From a virus: 64,000 bases of DNA. The translations under genes were made by a program, and so were the position numbers. Shown in pieces: positions 1-7,720 of the stretch. How positions within the stretch are numbered: position 1 is the stretch's first letter; each line of letters opens with the position of its first letter. The stretch spans positions 1 to 64,000 of the IMG/VR virus record IMGVR_UViG_3300001533_002283. The stretch is one strand, 5' to 3'. The notes under the pieces were generated by a model. That model saw only the letters and a list, made by a program, of their open reading frames with translations, had not been told where the DNA came from and did not search any database.

Positions 1-182
1 GCAGATGAAAATGGACCAGTTTCGGATTTATATAGACCAGCTCTTCCCCCGCCGCCCCCTCCGCCGCCCAAATCGGATTTTTCCAAAGGGCGAAAGCCCC
101 CTGTTTCCAAATCCTTTATATACATAATCGAAGGTTCGGCGCGACCAGCATTGGGAACTGAATTGTAAATTGGGTCAGACAT
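1..182 (-). CDS. Gly-rich protein, N-terminal part (gene runs off the window)
   Basis: The minus-strand frame opens with MSDPIYNSVPNAG at 182 and stays open to the window edge, so only about 60 residues are visible. It carries a YIKDLETGGFRPL segment followed by eight consecutive glycines. Short N-termini of this form, a charged segment then a poly-Gly linker, are common in phage virion decoration or tail-associated proteins, but the visible part does not prove that role. The gene is probably the first of the leftward structural or late region lying outside the window. Confidence 0.7.
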   Translation of the reverse strand, partial: MSDPIYNSVPNAGRAEPSIMYIKDLETGGFRPLEKSDLGGGGGGGGRAGLYKSETGPFSS

Positions 183-291
183 AAAGGTTTTTAATTAACT
201 AGCTTGACATGTAATACAGTTTTTAAGTCATTTTTTGAAAACAAAAACAAGCTTTTTATATATTAGCCTTGCCTAATCTTTTTGACTCTCC

Positions 292-801
292 CTAAATTTT
301 CTCGCCGCGACAATATCCCAACACTTTCCACTCGTTCTTCCCCGCGACGAATCTCACTAGGGAAAACAAATCTTGGAAGATTCCGATAGTACCAACTTTT
401 GCACAATTTTCCTCGGTGAGATCAAAACCTTCATTTTTCATCCATTTGACGCGGGCCTGATCCAAAAACATGAGTGTTATTTTTGGAATGTTTTGTGCCG
501 CGCTGGAATACTTCTCCTTGACGCGCCCCACATAAGTTTTAAGGCCGTTGGATGAGTTGCTGATAGTGTAAAAATAACCGGTTGCGCCAACGTCTTCGGT
601 GATGTCAATGGAAGATTTTAAACTGTGAGAGTAGAATAACACGAACTGAATAGACCGAATGATGTTGTAGAGTTCTTTGTCGGTTTTTTCCGATTTGAGT
701 GTCACGCCAAAAATTTCAGTTAGTGGGGTGGAGCCTTCGCCGCCACCTTTAAAGTAGAACGGGGGAGTATCGTCGCTATCGTGATTGTGGAAGTCGCTCA
801 T
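292..801 (-). CDS. Hypothetical protein, 169 aa
   Basis: It starts MSDFHNHDSDDTPPFYF and has a short GGGEG stretch near residue 20, resembling in style the Gly-rich N-terminus of the neighbouring gene at 1-182. The middle is mixed alpha/beta with no recognisable catalytic motif and no membrane segment. I do not recognise the family. The shared N-terminal style and adjacency suggest the two are co-expressed, possibly virion-associated (inference). Confidence 0.7.
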   Translation of the reverse strand: MSDFHNHDSDDTPPFYFKGGGEGSTPLTEIFGVTLKSEKTDKELYNIIRSIQFVLFYSHSLKSSIDITEDVGATGYFYTISNSSNGLKTYVGRVKEKYSSAAQNIPKITLMFLDQARVKWMKNEGFDLTEENCAKVGTIGIFQDLFSLVRFVAGKNEWKVLGYCRGEKI

Positions 802-1170
802 TCCGGTATAATGATACAGGTTTTATCATCTTTTTGGAAAGAGGCGGGGAGAAATATATTGGGAGTTTTTACCATGCCATACGCGATATGGCAAACCGAA
901 TTGGTTAAGTTTTATCCCCGTAGTAAGAAAAACAACTTTTCACCATAACACCTCGGGGAATTTTTTGGATTGAAGTGGGGAAGAGGCGGGGCGAAAGTTT
1001 TAAATTTTTCCAAATTTTCCCGCGCACAATGTTTTATACGTGAGTCATTATCTATGTTTAAGGTATCATATATGATACTTTGAGTTTCTACTGGGTAGAG
1101 ATAAAAAAAAACAAAACACCTTTTCAGGTATAACACCGGGGATATTTTAAAAGGAGGTGGAAATAAAGCC
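802..1170. other. Gene-poor spacer with a short hairpin
   Basis: No convincing gene. A 74-codon minus-strand frame (912-1136) has low-complexity composition and no start context. The hairpin GCCATA-CGCG-TATGGC lies near 874-892, and a TATAAT-like box sits at about 812 on the plus strand with no gene behind it. Confidence 0.4.
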
Positions 1171-2826
1171 TTATTCTTCTATCAGTGGCTCTAACTCTAA
1201 TTTCACAAGGGATTCATTTACAACTCTTTTTAGTTCCAACGGGTCTTCCCTCCTTAAAATTCGCGCCGACACCCCATTTTCCATCCTATCACTTTTTACA
1301 CCGTTACAATTATTAAACTCTGGTTTTAAGTTTTTATAATTCCAGCATCTATTTATGTGTTCTTGATTAGAGTGGTCAAACGCGGCGCAGGGGATTATAT
1401 GATCTATACACCATAAGGTGTTATAATTCGACCAAGACATGTCCCTTTGGAATTGAGATTCTAGGTGTTGTTTTAGGAAGGAAGGGGTGCAACCTAGCGT
1501 TTGTGAAAAAGGGTTGCTTTTCTTGTGGGATTTTAAATCCATAAATTCCATCATGCGCCTTCTTAACTTATTCCTTATTTTTACTTCTGGTTTAGCTAGA
1601 TGTTTTCTTCTAGACTCTCTTACCTTTTCTTTGTTTTGACTCGCCCATTTTAAAGTCTTTTTAAGAGCATTTTCTTTGTTTACATATTTTTGATAGGCGC
1701 ATGATTTACAGATATATTTCTTTTTATTTCTAGCTCTTTCTTGATAACTAAACAAATCAAGCGATTTTTCTTTTTCGCAACAAATACAGGTTCGCGCCCA
1801 ATTCGTTAATTCATATTTTTCTAATTCACTATTATCTTTCTTTTTTACGACTCTTTTAGTTTTTCTTCTTTCTGCCATTTCCGCTTCCCAAAGTCGCTTT
1901 TTCTCGTATTTGGCTTCCTGTTGTTTTAACCTGATTCTGTTTTTCTCTTCTTTCTTGAGCCTCAGTTGCACCTCTTTCTGTTTTTGAGCGGCCACCTTTT
2001 TCAAAGCTTTAAGTTCTTTTTGTTTGTTTTTATTTTCCTTTTCCAAAATCCTTGATTCGGTAGTTTTTGCGTTAATGATAGAATTGTTTATGTTTTCATT
2101 TTTTGAAACGCGGATGCTTTGTAAAATCTCTTTCGTTGCTTGTCCAGAGTTGACTTTTAAAAGGTTTTCGTAGAACTTTTCGCCGGTAATCCTAAACATT
2201 TCTTTCGTAATATCATAACTTTCTTTTTTCTTTATTCTGATGCCTTTTGTTTTAACTTTACCGACCATAGTAACCTCTATATTAAGAGATTTAAAGATGT
2301 TTCTATATGATATTATGTCTTTTTCAAAAAACACGCTTTTAAAAAACACGGCAGCAGATTTATCGACCGGATTGCTTTCTATTATATGGTAGGCAAATTT
2401 ATCTTTAAAATAATTGATTAAATAAAACGGGGGCTCTTGGCCAGTTATTTCGGCGGGTGAACCGCTCTTAATCTTTAACTCCTCTTTGTTAATTCTCCTT
2501 TCGCAAAAGTCAATATAGATTGGAATTAAATTCTTTTTTGCGTAGCAGTAGTTATTTACTATGTTAAACAAACTAAGAGACTTTTCTTTTCTTAGATAAA
2601 CAAAATAAGACTTTGATAAAAACCCTATGGAACCATTGCTATATTTTTTAATTAAAAGAGCGTCAGATTGATTTTTCACAGTAAAATGTGTTTGTATTCT
2701 CTTCCCATTCGCTTTAACCCCACAATGGTTATCAAATAAATAACCTAATCTATATAGCTCTTCCTCTTGTAGTTGATAATCGGTTTTTGGCGAATTGCAG
2801 TCCGGGATATTTTTAAAAAAGGTCAT
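1171..2826 (-). CDS. HNH endonuclease with long coiled coil and zinc-finger region
   Basis: 551 aa. The C-terminus (about residues 455-525) is an HNH nuclease of the phage type: CTPSFLKQHLESQF, then WCIDHIIPCAAFD (catalytic His in DHIIP) and a late NLKPEFNNCNGVKSD segment. Before it is a Cys4-like cluster (CICCEKEKSLD ... CKSC, about residues 350-380). A very Lys/Glu-rich coiled coil spans about 255-335. The N-terminal third contains LGYLF and KANGKRIQTHF, faintly reminiscent of a LAGLIDADG or other DNA-recognition module; that is inference. HNH genes of this kind nick or cut DNA and often spread as free-standing homing endonucleases. The length is much greater than a simple HNH gene. A 7-bp hairpin (TAGGTAG/CTACCTA) lies just upstream of the start. 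Confidence 0.85.
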   Translation of the reverse strand: MTFFKNIPDCNSPKTDYQLQEEELYRLGYLFDNHCGVKANGKRIQTHFTVKNQSDALLIKKYSNGSIGFLSKSYFVYLRKEKSLSLFNIVNNYCYAKKNLIPIYIDFCERRINKEELKIKSGSPAEITGQEPPFYLINYFKDKFAYHIIESNPVDKSAAVFFKSVFFEKDIISYRNIFKSLNIEVTMVGKVKTKGIRIKKKESYDITKEMFRITGEKFYENLLKVNSGQATKEILQSIRVSKNENINNSIINAKTTESRILEKENKNKQKELKALKKVAAQKQKEVQLRLKKEEKNRIRLKQQEAKYEKKRLWEAEMAERRKTKRVVKKKDNSELEKYELTNWARTCICCEKEKSLDLFSYQERARNKKKYICKSCAYQKYVNKENALKKTLKWASQNKEKVRESRRKHLAKPEVKIRNKLRRRMMEFMDLKSHKKSNPFSQTLGCTPSFLKQHLESQFQRDMSWSNYNTLWCIDHIIPCAAFDHSNQEHINRCWNYKNLKPEFNNCNGVKSDRMENGVSARILRREDPLELKRVVNESLVKLELEPLIEE

Positions 2827-3217
2827 AATGTAGGTAGGTTGATCTACCTAATATACAGGAAAAGGCCCCCTAGTTGAATAAATACTTTTTGATGCAGGGG
2901 AAATAAGTTTGCACGCCCACCCGCCAGCCGCGCGCCTACGTAGTTCTACGTATCTTTAAAAAGCCACCCACCCTTGGCACGTATCCTGCGCACGCTCCAT
3001 TTTAATACAAGCGCACGAAAAAACCCGCCCGTGTTTTATACAAGGGCGGACTCGATTTGATACAAGGTTTATATACTAGGCTATAGAATCGTAACCAATA
3101 TAAAAGCCGTGATTGCTACAAGGACTATATCCATGAGGGAAAGAAGATTAAAGGTTAATGAAGAGAGAAAAGGACGTTTGATACAATCTCGCGCCCCTTC
3201 ACTTTATCAAATCGCCT
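2827..3217. other. Gene-free spacer with inverted repeats and TACAAG repeats
   Basis: No ORF is supported. Visible structure: TAGGTAG-ATCAAC-CTACCTA hairpin (2828-2848); TACGTA inverted pair (about 2938-2953); a GC stem CCGCCC...GGGCGG around 3031-3053; and five loosely spaced copies of ATACAAG or close variants between about 3005 and 3190. Function unknown. Confidence 0.4.
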
Positions 3218-3667
3218 TTACTCCTTCTCCGCCACAAGTTGACCCTTGGTCGGTTTGATATCCGCACAGAGATTGTAAATGGTGGTGTAACTCGTGCCGA
3301 ATTCGTCAGCAAGGGCGGTGATCTGCTCGCCCTTGGCGCGGCGCGTGCGGATGGTCTCTTTTTCGTCGTCGCTGAGGCTCACGCGTTCCTTGCGGGGAAG
3401 GCCGGTGGACGAAACACGGACCTTGGAAAGGTCATTATCCTTGATAATGGCAAGGAAGCCATCACTAAGGGTCTTATACATGGCGTTGCGGTTGGCGGTC
3501 TCCGTGTCTCCGTGCTCGCGAGCCTCGGCGGTAATTCGCTTGGCATACTCAAGCGGGCTTTCCTTGGTAGGCTCAAACGCAGGCACGACGTAGGCGGGCG
3601 CATCGGCGAGGGTTTCAACAGACTTTGCGAGGGAGCGGAGGGCGGAGGCAATGGTTTTCTTGTTCAT
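3218..3667 (-). CDS. HTH (resolvase/transposase-like) domain protein, GC-rich
   Basis: 149 aa from ATG at 3667. I chose this start over one five codons upstream because AACACC lies two bases before it, matching the start context of other genes here. The C-terminal part (KGEQITALADEFGTSYTTIY) reads as a helix-turn-helix of the Hin-recombinase or transposase type, so DNA binding is likely. No catalytic domain is visible. The base composition is clearly more GC-rich than all neighbours, which leaves several shadow frames open and suggests recent transfer. It sits beside the repeat zone at 3.7-4.6 kb, so it could bind there (inference). Confidence 0.7.
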   Translation of the reverse strand: MNKKTIASALRSLAKSVETLADAPAYVVPAFEPTKESPLEYAKRITAEAREHGDTETANRNAMYKTLSDGFLAIIKDNDLSKVRVSSTGLPRKERVSLSDDEKETIRTRRAKGEQITALADEFGTSYTTIYNLCADIKPTKGQLVAEKE

Positions 3668-4210
3668 ATGGTGTTTTCCCATTTAACGCGGCAGGGGAGC
3701 GGAGAGACTCGGCTTTAATGCCTTGCGGCTTGTCTCTCTTTAACCGTTTGCCGGACGAATCCGGCGAGTGAGTTGGATTGTGTCGTCGGGCGTCGTGCCT
3801 TTCAACAGTTACGAATCAATCACTTCGCCTTTTTCTCGTCAAATAAAACTTTGTTTTTTCTTTAGAGTTTTTTCTAAGCATTGAAACGCAACGACTTATG
3901 AAAGCACCAAAAAGAGACGTTTGCGCGGTCAGTGTGCTCGAAAACGTGTCAAACACATAATGTGTAAAAGGAATGTAAAAAAGCCTGGGTGCCTGGGGCG
4001 AGTTTTTCCGCATCCCTTAGTGTGACGCGCGGGGGTGCGTGCGTGCGCGCGGATATGAAAGCGGAGCACAAAGGCAAATTTATTCATCTAGGTAATTCTA
4101 CGTAGAGAAAAAGTGAAAATTGGAGATTGACGGGAAACGGCAAACCATGCCAGAATTTACCCACGTTGAAAAACAGTGACCCTATGGGGCGGGGAAATAG
4201 AGGGGTATGT

Positions 4211-4354
4211 GTAAAAAAAGTGTAAAAAGAAATTTTGTGCTTGCTCTCTCACTCCGCTCTGCTAGGCGCGTAAAAAAAGTGTAAAAAGGTTTTTGGGAGT
4301 TGACTTTGTGAATCATCCTGCCATGCTTCCTCTCACTTGTAAAAAAAGTGTAAA
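4211..4354. repeat. Three exact copies of a 16-bp direct repeat
   Basis: GTAAAAAAAGTGTAAA occurs at 4211-4226, 4270-4285 and 4339-4354, spaced 59 and 69 bp, in otherwise unrelated sequence. Internally each copy is a GTAAA(A) doublet. The arrangement is iteron-like; binding protein unknown. Confidence 0.65.
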
Positions 4355-4432
4355 GGGTAGCTGGCTGGCGCGTGCTCTTTTCCGATGAATAAAATTCATA
4401 ACACCTTTTTCTTTCCCTCTCTTTTATTTGCA

Positions 4433-4580
4433 AATATTTGGCTAAAATTTAGTATTATTTGGGTTTTATTTAGTATTATTTAACATTTATTTTGAAAAGT
4501 TTAGTTATTATTTGGGTGTTATTTAGTAAAAATTATTTGGACCCTCCCCTTTATTTCTCACTTATTTGGAAAAATTTGCA
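4433..4580. repeat. AT-rich direct-repeat block
   Basis: TTTAGTATTATTT occurs exactly at 4448-4460 and 4469-4481 (21-bp period), with a third degraded copy after 4500. ATTTGG recurs five times across the block. AT-rich short-period repeats next to the 16-bp iteron-like set resemble a DNA-unwinding element of an origin. Confidence 0.5.
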
Positions 4581-4581
4581 C

Positions 4582-4611
4582 AAAAAAGCGACCCCGTTTA
4601 AAGGATCGCTT
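4582..4611 (-). terminator. Intrinsic terminator
   Basis: On the minus strand AAGCGATCC...GGGTCGCTT is followed by a T run. It lies just downstream of the gene at 4639-4824. Confidence 0.75.
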
Positions 4612-4638
4612 GGTTTATTGAATTTTATTTATCTTATT

Positions 4639-4824
4639 TTATAGAGCACCCAAAGCCCGCCCCACCATATAAACCGTATGGTGATTTTTAAAATCTTCGA
4701 CGGAAAAACTCTCTTTAAAAGTGATTGAGCCTCTCGTTTGAGTTTCAATCTCACCAAGGGAAACTCCCGAAGTTTTGAGAAAAAGAGTTTTGGAAAGGTG
4801 ACAGTTGAAGAATAGGGTTTTCAT
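4639..4824 (-). CDS. Small hypothetical protein, 61 aa
   Basis: Starts MKTLFFNCHLSK and is preceded by ATAACACCTATG, the recurring start context of this genome. Last gene before an intrinsic terminator. No domain recognised. Confidence 0.65.
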   Translation of the reverse strand: MKTLFFNCHLSKTLFLKTSGVSLGEIETQTRGSITFKESFSVEDFKNHHTVYMVGRALGAL

Positions 4825-4878
4825 AGGTGTTATTTACAATAGTTAAAGCAACAGAATGGGGCGAAAAATCAAGAGGTT

Positions 4879-5121
4879 TTATACAAAATCGCCTTTAAGT
4901 AAAACTTTTGGTATCTCCACTTTATACTTTTTCAAAGTTTTACAACTCACGGTTGAGCCCTCGCAATGTTTAATATTTCCATTTTCATCTCTCAAATCCT
5001 TTAAAAGATTAAATAACATATAATCCTCACAATATCCCGCGCAATTTTGCCAACCAACAAACACGGCGGTTTTATCAGAAGGGGGCACGCGCGGGGCGGG
5101 TTTTTTATTTAAGGCTTTCAT
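4879..5121 (-). CDS. Small hypothetical protein, 80 aa
   Basis: Starts MKALNKKPAPRVPPSD; contains four scattered cysteines (NCAGYCEDY, HCEG, SCKT), not spaced as a classical zinc finger. TCACCGATG precedes the start. Function unknown. Confidence 0.65.
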   Translation of the reverse strand: MKALNKKPAPRVPPSDKTAVFVGWQNCAGYCEDYMLFNLLKDLRDENGNIKHCEGSTVSCKTLKKYKVEIPKVLLKGDFV

Positions 5122-5130
5122 CGGTGAAGA

Positions 5131-5445
5131 TTAAACTTTCACCAAGTCAATTTGCCGTTGCATGCAGCGAAATTGGTTTTTCTTTCCGTGGCTTACGATA
5201 TATTTCCAATAACCGTTTTCTTCATAAGCCTCTTCGATTTTTACCCTCACACCTTTAACAAGTGAGGCTTTTTCATTCGTTTCGCAAACGTCTCCAATGT
5301 TAAACAATTGTTTTTCTTTTCCGCTTGGAGTATTGCAAATCATTGCGTCATAATATGAGCGGTTCTTTTCCATTTCTTTAAATTGCTTTTCAGCAATAAC
5401 GTCAAAAACGGCGCGCATGGCAGGTTTGATAGATTGAGTTTTCAC
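5131..5445 (-). CDS. Hypothetical protein, 104 aa, GTG start
   Basis: The frame begins with GTG at 5445; no upstream ATG fits. Mixed charged protein with a C-terminal VRVKIEEAYEENGYWKYIV segment that looks like a small beta domain. It sits 9 bp upstream of the 80-aa gene, so the two are probably co-transcribed. No family recognised. Confidence 0.65.
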   Translation of the reverse strand: MKTQSIKPAMRAVFDVIAEKQFKEMEKNRSYYDAMICNTPSGKEKQLFNIGDVCETNEKASLVKGVRVKIEEAYEENGYWKYIVSHGKKNQFRCMQRQIDLVKV

Positions 5446-5489
5446 AATAGTTAAGGTAACACTTTGCCGCGCAAAATCAAGATTTTTTA

Positions 5490-5987
5490 TTAGATATTTT
5501 GTAACACTCTAACATAATCCCGCCCGCGTTGTCCAGTTTGGTGAAACCATTTACTGTTTTTTAACTCGGCAGATGCCACCTTATAATTTCTACCTTCTAT
5601 TGCGGCGCGAAATTTTTTAAACTTACTTGCCCCGCCCTCTCCCACGTTAAAGCAAAAACTCACAAGTATTATTTGGACCTCCTTTGGTTGAGAATTAAAC
5701 GAGGGGAAAACTCTCTTCGCAGCACCCTCTGCCTTTTGCAAATCACTGGCGAAAAACTTATCAATCGTTGCCTTATCAATTTTTTGCCCTACCCTATATT
5801 TCCCCCCAAGACCTTTCGCTTCTATATTACTACCAATTCCCAAAGTTTTATAACCAGCAGGGCAAATGTAAACGGTGTTACGCACCCCCTCATATTTAAC
5901 TAAATGAAGGCGCATTTCAGAGAACGAAGGCGCGGCGAAGGAAAGAGAGGAGAGCGCGAGAAAGAGAAAAGCCGATTTAATTTTCAT
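5490..5987 (-). CDS. Lysozyme, GH24 family (endolysin), secreted type
   Basis: 165 aa from the MKIKSAFLF start; an upstream GTG would place seven extra residues before the signal sequence. Residues 1-20 form a signal peptide or signal-anchor (positively charged, hydrophobic, ending SFAAPS). The catalytic stretch KYEGVRNTVYICPAGYKTLG has Glu, then Cys at +9 and Thr at +15. This is the E-(D/C)-T triad of T4/P1-type lysozymes, which cleave the MurNAc-GlcNAc bond of peptidoglycan. Later FCFNVGEGGASKFKK and GRDYVR match the family's second half. The Sec-type leader suggests SAR-endolysin or signal-peptide export, independent of a large holin. A divergent paralogue lies at 10929-11423. Confidence 0.92.
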   Translation of the reverse strand: MKIKSAFLFLALSSLSFAAPSFSEMRLHLVKYEGVRNTVYICPAGYKTLGIGSNIEAKGLGGKYRVGQKIDKATIDKFFASDLQKAEGAAKRVFPSFNSQPKEVQIILVSFCFNVGEGGASKFKKFRAAIEGRNYKVASAELKNSKWFHQTGQRGRDYVRVLQNI

Positions 5988-6001
5988 AAAAGGTAAAATA
6001 A

Positions 6002-6045
6002 AACCCACCTATCAACATATAATGATACATTGATAAGTGGGTGTT
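6002..6045 (-). terminator. Intrinsic terminator between the JAB and lysozyme genes
   Basis: A near-perfect 14-bp inverted repeat (AACCCACCTATCAA against TTGATAAGTGGGTGTT), followed on the minus strand by TTTTATTTT. It separates the gene at 6066-6455 from the lysozyme, which then starts almost directly behind it. Confidence 0.8.
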
Positions 6046-6065
6046 ACTCAAAAGAAATAAAAAAA

Positions 6066-6455
6066 CTATAAATGATCGTGAAAGTGAATATCTAAAACCT
6101 GCGCGGCTTCTCTTAAAACTCTGGTGATTCTTAAATCGGCGGAAGAAGGTTCGGTTTGGCCCGAAGGATGATTGTGTGAAATTATGAAAGAAACTCCGCC
6201 ACAAAGTAAAACTTGACGAAGAACATCTTTTGGGGAAACTAAAACTTGGCTTTCAATTCCAACGGTAAGAATCTTGGTTGTTAAAACATAACCCTTGTTA
6301 TTTAAAACAGTAAGGAAACAATATTCGCGAGTGGGGTCGGTTACGTTTAAAGAAAAGAATTCGCGCAAGTGGGGGAGAATGTCGGTCGGACTTTCAATTA
6401 AAAGAGCGGGGATTTCCTTGCGGGAATAAGTGATGACTGGTTCGTGAATAATCAT
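6066..6455 (-). CDS. RadC-like JAB (MPN) domain protein
   Basis: 129 aa. The JAMM metal-binding motif is visible near the C-terminus: SHNHPSGQTEPSSADLRIT, with an upstream acidic residue in the central strand region. This matches the RadC/YkfG-type JAB domain fold. The N-terminal UPF0758 helix-hairpin-helix of full-length RadC is absent and the protein ends right after DIHFHDHL, so it is a stand-alone JAB domain. RadC proteins are widespread in mobile elements; their biochemical role is unsettled despite the old 'DNA repair' name. AACCACAAAAATG precedes the start. Confidence 0.85.
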   Translation of the reverse strand: MIIHEPVITYSRKEIPALLIESPTDILPHLREFFSLNVTDPTREYCFLTVLNNKGYVLTTKILTVGIESQVLVSPKDVLRQVLLCGGVSFIISHNHPSGQTEPSSADLRITRVLREAAQVLDIHFHDHL

Positions 6456-6477
6456 TTTTGTGGTTGGTTCGACTAAG

Positions 6478-6505
6478 AGAATGACAGGGTGAGGGGAAAA
6501 AGCAA
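6478..6505 (-). promoter_or_regulatory. Probable promoter for the JAB gene
   Basis: TTGCTT, 16 bp, CATTCT; the -10 box is weak but the spacing and the upstream AAAACCCC match the other promoters here. Confidence 0.45.
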
Positions 6506-6547
6506 GGGGTTTTATAGGGATTTTTTAAAAAATATAAAATAAAAGGA

Positions 6548-6579
6548 AAAACCCCTGAGTGATTAAACCCAAGGGTTTT
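6548..6579 (-). terminator. Probable intrinsic terminator
   Basis: AACCCTTGGGTT...AGGGGTTTTT on the minus strand, just behind the gene at 6598-6990. Confidence 0.6.
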
Positions 6580-6597
6580 GTTTTCAACTTTTAAATT

Positions 6598-6990
6598 TTA
6601 ACGCTCGGCAAATCTTTCAATATATTTCACCAACTTTTCCGGCGAAACTTCGCGGCGAAACTTAATCACTTTTGTCACCTTGGGCGAACCTTTACGCCGG
6701 ATATTTAACTGACGAGTTTCCAAATTAAAACAGGCAATGTCTTTAATTGCAACATACTTGCAAGGGAATTTATCAGAGTGGAAGGTGATATAAGAAGAGC
6801 TGACACCCACTTTCAAATCGGGGCGAATTGTTTTTGTGGAAATGAAAAAATTGTTTAAGACACTTTTCCGCGCGGAAACTACCCGGTGAAACATTTCCGC
6901 TTCTTTCTTCGCATATTCTTTTTTCATCTTTTCATATGCGAACATTGCAACGCGGTTTTGCGCGGGTAGGGAATAGATGGAGGCGTTCAT
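6598..6990 (-). CDS. Basic hypothetical protein, 130 aa
   Basis: Starts MNASIYSLPAQNRVAM; a helical N-terminal half, then a beta-rich, Arg/Lys-rich C-terminal half (LNIRRKGSPKVTKVIKFRRE). The charge suggests nucleic-acid contact, but no family is recognised. It has its own promoter (7039-7066) and a leader carrying AACCACA. Confidence 0.7.
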   Translation of the reverse strand: MNASIYSLPAQNRVAMFAYEKMKKEYAKKEAEMFHRVVSARKSVLNNFFISTKTIRPDLKVGVSSSYITFHSDKFPCKYVAIKDIACFNLETRQLNIRRKGSPKVTKVIKFRREVSPEKLVKYIERFAER

Positions 6991-7038
6991 GTGATGTGAG
7001 TTTTCTTTTTTTTGTGGTTGGTTGAACTAACTTTTAAT

Positions 7039-7066
7039 AAGATACCACTTTGCGGGGCGAAAGCAA
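7039..7066 (-). promoter_or_regulatory. Promoter, consensus type
   Basis: TTGCTT (7061-7066), 16 bp, TATCTT (7039-7044), preceded by AAAACCCC. It drives the gene at 6598-6990. Confidence 0.75.
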
Positions 7067-7129
7067 GGGGTTTTATTCATATTTTGAATATTTAATAGCC
7101 AATTTTTTACTATAATTTAATAATATGCC

Positions 7130-7618
7130 ATGTTATCAAAAAGTGAAGATGAGATCAATGATATGCTCGCGGCCTATATTCAAAATTGCAAAAGAAGGCC
7201 CGCCGTCAGGGAATTTAAATTTTTGTCAGGACAAAGGGCTGATTTAATCTCTTACGATAGAGACGGAAATCTTATTTTAATCGAATCTAAAAAACTCGGC
7301 GACCCAAAACACCTGAAGCAATCAATAGAATCAGCTTTTGGACAAATCGTGCGTTATTGCTCGCAGAATACTTTATTAAGCCTTAATAATTCAACAATTA
7401 ATATTATTTCTGTTGACCCACCACCTTATCACCAAGTTATGAGTTATGTTAACTTTTTACGCGACAGTTTCGGGGTTCAAGTTGTTTTTTTATGCCATCA
7501 AGATATAGAAAAAATAGAAGATAGGCTTTTCCAAGGCTATAAAATCAACAAAAAGTTTATCTCCTTTCTTTCCAAAGGAAATGTCAACGCGCGGAAAATT
7601 GTATTCCAGTCAGAGTAA
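7130..7618 (+). CDS. PD-(D/E)XK-type nuclease, plus-strand island
   Basis: 162 aa. RADLISYDRDGNLILIESKK gives the Asp ... Glu-x-Lys core of the PD-(D/E)XK fold, preceded by VREFKF. The later helix AFGQIVRYCSQN is the usual companion helix. This fold occurs in restriction enzymes, VSR, Holliday-junction resolvases and NERD-like proteins; the exact substrate cannot be read here. It is the first gene of a three-gene plus-strand island, opposite to nearly all neighbours. TATAAT lies about 20 bp upstream of the start. Confidence 0.7.
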   Translation: MLSKSEDEINDMLAAYIQNCKRRPAVREFKFLSGQRADLISYDRDGNLILIESKKLGDPKHLKQSIESAFGQIVRYCSQNTLLSLNNSTINIISVDPPPYHQVMSYVNFLRDSFGVQVVFLCHQDIEKIEDRLFQGYKINKKFISFLSKGNVNARKIVFQSE

Positions 7619-7682
7619 GTGTTTTTTTCTTTTGTTTTATAGGGACCACCTTCCATCCTATACCTCAATACTGTCCCCTTTC

Positions 7683-7711
7683 TTGACAGTTTGGCGGCCA
7701 GATTGAATAAT
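7683..7711 (+). promoter_or_regulatory. Promoter for the palm-polymerase gene
   Basis: TTGACA (7683-7688), 17 bp, AATAAT (7706-7711). It overlaps a possible TTG start at 7691, which is why the start is placed at the ATG at 7721. Confidence 0.65.
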
Positions 7712-7720
7712 AAGGGTAAT

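Larger units (their letters stand above)
3668..4581. other. 0.9-kb gene-free repeat region
   Basis: I see no credible gene; short minus frames at 3816-4013 and 4182-4433 are low-complexity and lack start context. The region shifts from moderately GC-rich to very AT-rich and contains two families of direct repeats (separate entries), TACGTAG-type palindromes near 4088-4102, and GTAAAA motifs near 3960. This combination next to a DNA-binding protein gene resembles a replication-origin or control region, but that is inference. Confidence 0.45.

Noticed and set aside
912-1136. 74-codon minus frame before the HNH gene
   Set aside because: Low-complexity sequence with no start context; region looks like a spacer.
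3239-3718. Long plus-strand frame opposite the HTH gene
   Set aside because: GC-rich coding DNA commonly leaves the opposite strand open; no start context, and the minus frame has the HTH domain.
4182-4433. 83-codon minus frame in the repeat zone
   Set aside because: Consists mainly of the 16-bp repeat (Thr-Phe-Phe runs), no start context.
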